NCBI GenBank assembly: GCA_002439555.1
Contig: DJOC01000037.1
Coordinates: 9,869-15,872 of the forward strand
From: Caryophanales bacterium UBA6448
Lineage (GTDB): Bacteria > Bacillota_I > Bacilli_A > RF39 > UBA660
DNA length: 6,004 bases
Reading direction: 5' to 3'
Of this stretch, positions 4,227 to 6,004 are shown piece by piece. A program made the translations under genes and the position numbers. Below the pieces are notes generated by a model. The model did no database searches, had not been told where the DNA came from, and saw only the letters and a list, made by a program, of their open reading frames with translations. The first letter of the stretch is position 1. Every line of letters starts with the position of its first letter.

Positions 4227-5477
4227 ATGGAAAACAATCATATTATTTGTATCGATTTAAAAAGCTTTTTCGCATCTTGTGAATGTATAAGATTAAATAA
4301 AGACCCTTTTTCTTACCCTCTTGTGGTAGCTAATCCCAGTCAAGGTGGTGGTGCTATCACTTTAGCGGTAACTCCCTACTTAAAATCTTTAGGAGTTCCC
4401 TCAAGAGGTCGAGTTTTTGAAATACCTAAAAATATTAAATATGATATCATAATGCCCCATATGAACTATTACATTCAAAAAAGTAAAGAAGTTGTCTCTG
4501 TTTATTTAGATTATGTTTCTAAAGAAGACTTACACATCTACTCTATTGATGAATGTTTTTTAGATGTTACCCATTATTTAAAGTTATATCAAAAAACTGA
4601 TTATGAACTTGCAAAAGAAATACTTGCGAAAGTATATGAAAAAACTCATCTTACTGCTACCGCAGGAATTGGGCCAAATCTATTACTTGCTAAAGTAAGT
4701 ATGGATATAGATGCAAAACATGTAAAGGACAATATAAGTAAATGGACTTATGATGATGTAGAAAAGAAACTTTGGAAAATTTCTCCCTTAAGTAAAATGT
4801 GGGGTATAGGTAAAAATATGGAAAGGAATCTAAATAAGATGGGTATTTTTTCAGTCGAAGAATTAGCCAAAACTAATCCTGGTATTCTTAAAGATAAATT
4901 TGGGGTTATGGGACTTGAACTTTGGAATCACGCAAATGGTATTGATACAAGTAAGATTTCTGATTTTAACGGCCAAACAAAAGATAAATCATATTCAAAT
5001 TCACAAGTACTTTTCAAAGATTATAACGAAAAAAATATTTTTATAATCATAAATGAAATGATTGATAACTTATGTGCTAGACTTCGTAATAGTAATAAAG
5101 AGTGTCAAAACTTTGGGCTTGGAATAACATATTCAAAAAACACTCCGGGAGGATTTTATCGCAACATAAAACTCGATAATCCCACGGATAAAAATAATGA
5201 GCTTATTAAATATGCAAGCATTATATTTGATAGATTTTATGAGGGATTACCTATAAGAAAAGTTACTGTTTGTGCAGGTAGTTTAAAAGATAAACAAGGA
5301 ACCCAACTTAATTTATTTGAAAACTATGAAACTATTAAAAAGGATGATGAAATTAATTTAGCAATTGATAAAATTAAAGAAAAATATGGTAAAAATAGCG
5401 TTTTAAAAGCCTCAAGTTTACTCGAAGATTCTACAATAAAAGAAAGAAACAAAAAAGTTGGTGGTCATAATGCGTGA
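4227..5477 (+). CDS. Y-family translesion DNA polymerase (UvrX/YqjW/UmuC-like class)
   Basis: A 416-aa error-prone polymerase that copies damaged DNA. Seen: the first catalytic Asp in ICIDLKSFFASCE (Asp10, with Phe15 at the steric-gate position that excludes ribonucleotides); the palm motif YSIDECFLD at 105-113 with Asp108/Glu109; a helix-hairpin-helix thumb segment (MWGIGKNMERNLNKMGI, 191-207); a little-finger domain at about 250-352; and QLNLF at 360-364, a textbook beta-clamp-binding motif. The tail YGKNSVLKASSLLEDSTIKERNKKVGGH is typical of the UvrX/YqjW group. DLKSFF in place of DMDAFF separates it from housekeeping Pol IV (DinB). Length is normal for the group and all catalytic residues are present. 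The ATG has AAGGAGG 5 nt upstream. It stops with TGA, overlapping the YolD-like ORF by 8 bp, and probably responds to DNA damage through the dyad at 4198-4217. UvrX homologues are often phage- or element-borne, but no mobile genes are seen here. Confidence 0.96.
   Translation: MENNHIICIDLKSFFASCECIRLNKDPFSYPLVVANPSQGGGAITLAVTPYLKSLGVPSRGRVFEIPKNIKYDIIMPHMNYYIQKSKEVVSVYLDYVSKEDLHIYSIDECFLDVTHYLKLYQKTDYELAKEILAKVYEKTHLTATAGIGPNLLLAKVSMDIDAKHVKDNISKWTYDDVEKKLWKISPLSKMWGIGKNMERNLNKMGIFSVEELAKTNPGILKDKFGVMGLELWNHANGIDTSKISDFNGQTKDKSYSNSQVLFKDYNEKNIFIIINEMIDNLCARLRNSNKECQNFGLGITYSKNTPGGFYRNIKLDNPTDKNNELIKYASIIFDRFYEGLPIRKVTVCAGSLKDKQGTQLNLFENYETIKKDDEINLAIDKIKEKYGKNSVLKASSLLEDSTIKERNKKVGGHNA
5460..5465 (+). 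promoter_or_regulatory. Non-canonical ribosome binding site (GGTGGT) of the yolD-like gene
   Basis: GGTGGT lies 4 nt before the ATG at 5470-5472, inside the last codons of the polymerase gene. The same bases also provide a TTG in the YolD-like frame at 5458, which I reject as start because the family N-terminus begins with the residues just before DRG. Confidence 0.5.
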
Positions 5478-5778
5478 TCGTGGAATGATTAAATGGATGC
5501 CCTTTAATTCGGTAGTTTCTAGTAAAGAAGTTATAAGTAGTATTCTAAAAGAAAAAAATAAAATTAATATGCCTATTTTATCCGAAGAGCAAAAAAATAT
5601 TAATGAGAAAAAATTACTTATTGCTTACTATAGTAAAAGTAAAATTAACATTTCATATTATCAAAATGGAACAATTAATTTAATAAATAGTTACATAAAA
5701 AAAATAGACTTTACTTATCATAAAATCTATTTTGAGAATAAAACAATTTTATTTGACCAAATTGTAAGTCTTACTTAA
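5470..5778 (+). CDS. YolD-like protein, putative polymerase accessory subunit
   Basis: A 102-aa member of the YolD-like family, whose genes regularly neighbour UvrX/YqjW-type polymerases. The family has been proposed to be the functional counterpart of UmuD, the partner of Pol V; no activity has been shown to my knowledge. Seen: the N-terminal signature RDRGMIKWMPF at residues 2-12 (DRGxIKW), then a helical SSKEVISSILKEK segment, then a C-terminal half of short Tyr/Ile-rich strands (about 49-101), in keeping with a small beta-barrel of the family. The start at ATG 5470 is preferred over TTG 5458 because it puts the DRG motif at the very N-terminus as in relatives. The ATG overlaps the polymerase TGA by 8 bp, indicating coupled translation and probably a fixed ratio. 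The 3' end overlaps a convergent gene by 8 bp. The DRGxIKW motif and position make the family call secure; the exact role is inferred. Confidence 0.88.
   Translation: MRDRGMIKWMPFNSVVSSKEVISSILKEKNKINMPILSEEQKNINEKKLLIAYYSKSKINISYYQNGTINLINSYIKKIDFTYHKIYFENKTILFDQIVSLT
5743..5765 (-). terminator. Possible weak terminator for the convergent minus-strand gene
   Basis: A 7-bp AT-rich stem (5743-5749 with 5759-5765) around a 9-nt loop is followed on the minus strand by TTTTATTC. It lies 5 bp past the stop of the minus-strand gene, within the yolD-like coding region. The stem is weak and chance is possible in such AT-rich DNA. Confidence 0.25.
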
Positions 5779-6004
5779 CTATAAAAAACCTTTTTACCAA
5801 AACTACCACTAAGATAATAGCAACAAGAAGTACTACTGCAGTACAAATAATTTTAACTGTTTTATTAACTTTAGGTAAGCCATTTTTGTCAACTTCTTCT
5901 TTTTTCTCGCCCTCAACAACTGGTGCTGCTTCCATAATTGGTGCAGTTTGAGTTATTGTTGGAGTAACAGTTTCTTGTACTGGTTCTGCAGGTGTTTCAA
6001 CTAC
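5771..6004 (-). CDS. C-terminal end of a Pro/Thr/Glu-rich protein with one membrane helix (cut by window edge)
   Basis: An open frame of 77 codons enters from the right edge and ends with TAA at 5771-5773; its start lies outside. I do not recognise the protein. Seen: a low-complexity linker rich in Pro, Thr, Glu, Val and Ala (first ~31 residues, with repeated APVVE/TPAEPV-like units), a charged stretch EGEKKEEVDKNGLPKVNKTVK, then one hydrophobic helix IICTAVVLLVAIILVVVLV (about 52-70) and a short basic end KRFFIVK. This suggests a domain joined by a flexible linker to a C-terminal membrane anchor. Lys/Arg flank both sides of the helix, so its orientation is unclear. It has no LPXTG motif. The opposite strand is also open over much of this stretch, but only the minus frame gives a sensible linker-helix-basic-tail arrangement. 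It converges on and overlaps the yolD-like gene by 8 bp. Confidence 0.75.
   Translation of the reverse strand, partial: VVETPAEPVQETVTPTITQTAPIMEAAPVVEGEKKEEVDKNGLPKVNKTVKIICTAVVLLVAIILVVVLVKRFFIVK

Noticed and set aside
5458..5469. TTG start at 5458 for the YolD-like gene
   Set aside because: The bases are better read as the ribosome binding site of ATG 5470, and the family's DRG motif belongs near the N-terminus.
4227..5778. Prophage or mobile-element origin of the polymerase-YolD pair
   Set aside because: UvrX/YolD pairs occur on phages, but there is no integrase, phage gene, repeat or compositional break here, so transfer cannot be supported.
5779..5930. Plus-strand open frame downstream of the YolD-like gene
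   Set aside because: It has no start with a ribosome binding site and mirrors the minus-strand frame, which gives a coherent linker, membrane helix and basic tail.

Overview
The window is strongly AT-rich and densely packed on both strands, with canonical AGGAGG-type ribosome binding sites and perfect TATAAT -10 boxes. It carries Gram-positive division proteins (SepF, DivIVA) and a YolD-type polymerase accessory protein. Together these point to a low-GC member of the Bacillota. TGA is used as a stop (end of the polymerase gene) and every Trp codon I checked is TGG, so the standard bacterial code applies and code-4 Mollicutes are excluded. The reduced style (sepF directly followed by divIVA, short intergenic gaps, a SipW-substrate-like small surface protein) resembles uncultured gut Bacilli/Erysipelotrichia-type lineages. 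That placement is inference only.

Layout. Bases 1-631 (minus strand): sepF followed 14 bp later by a left-truncated divIVA, a cell-division pair with its own promoter. That promoter is nested in the terminator hairpin of the operon before it. Bases 715-3370 (minus strand): a tight three-gene operon read in the order ZIP-family metal transporter, NAD(P)-dependent SDR epimerase/dehydratase-like protein, patatin-like phospholipase, with gaps of 9 and 1 bp. It has a sigma-A-type promoter at 3387-3415 and a terminator at 661-704. Bases 3435-4076 (minus strand): a single-gene unit for a membrane-anchored extracytoplasmic protein, whose terminator hairpin holds the stop codon in its loop. Bases 4077-4226: a divergent regulatory region with a promoter for each direction and a 20-bp dyad over the predicted start of the polymerase transcript. 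Bases 4227-5778 (plus strand): a UvrX/YqjW-class Y-family translesion polymerase overlapping a YolD-like gene by 8 bp. Bases 5771-6004 (minus strand): the C-terminal end of a Pro/Thr/Glu-rich protein with one membrane helix, converging on the YolD-like gene with an 8-bp overlap.

How the genes work together. The clearest functional units are SepF/DivIVA (Z-ring membrane tethering and pole/septum placement) and the polymerase/YolD pair (damage-tolerant DNA synthesis, with YolD proposed as the Gram-positive counterpart of UmuD). The metal transporter, SDR and phospholipase are clearly co-transcribed, but a shared pathway cannot be read from the sequence. I see no RNA genes, CRISPR arrays, insertion sequences or phage genes. 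The most interesting points are the dyad operator before the polymerase, the promoter nested in a terminator, and a ZIP transporter that lacks a normally conserved metal-bridging glutamate.
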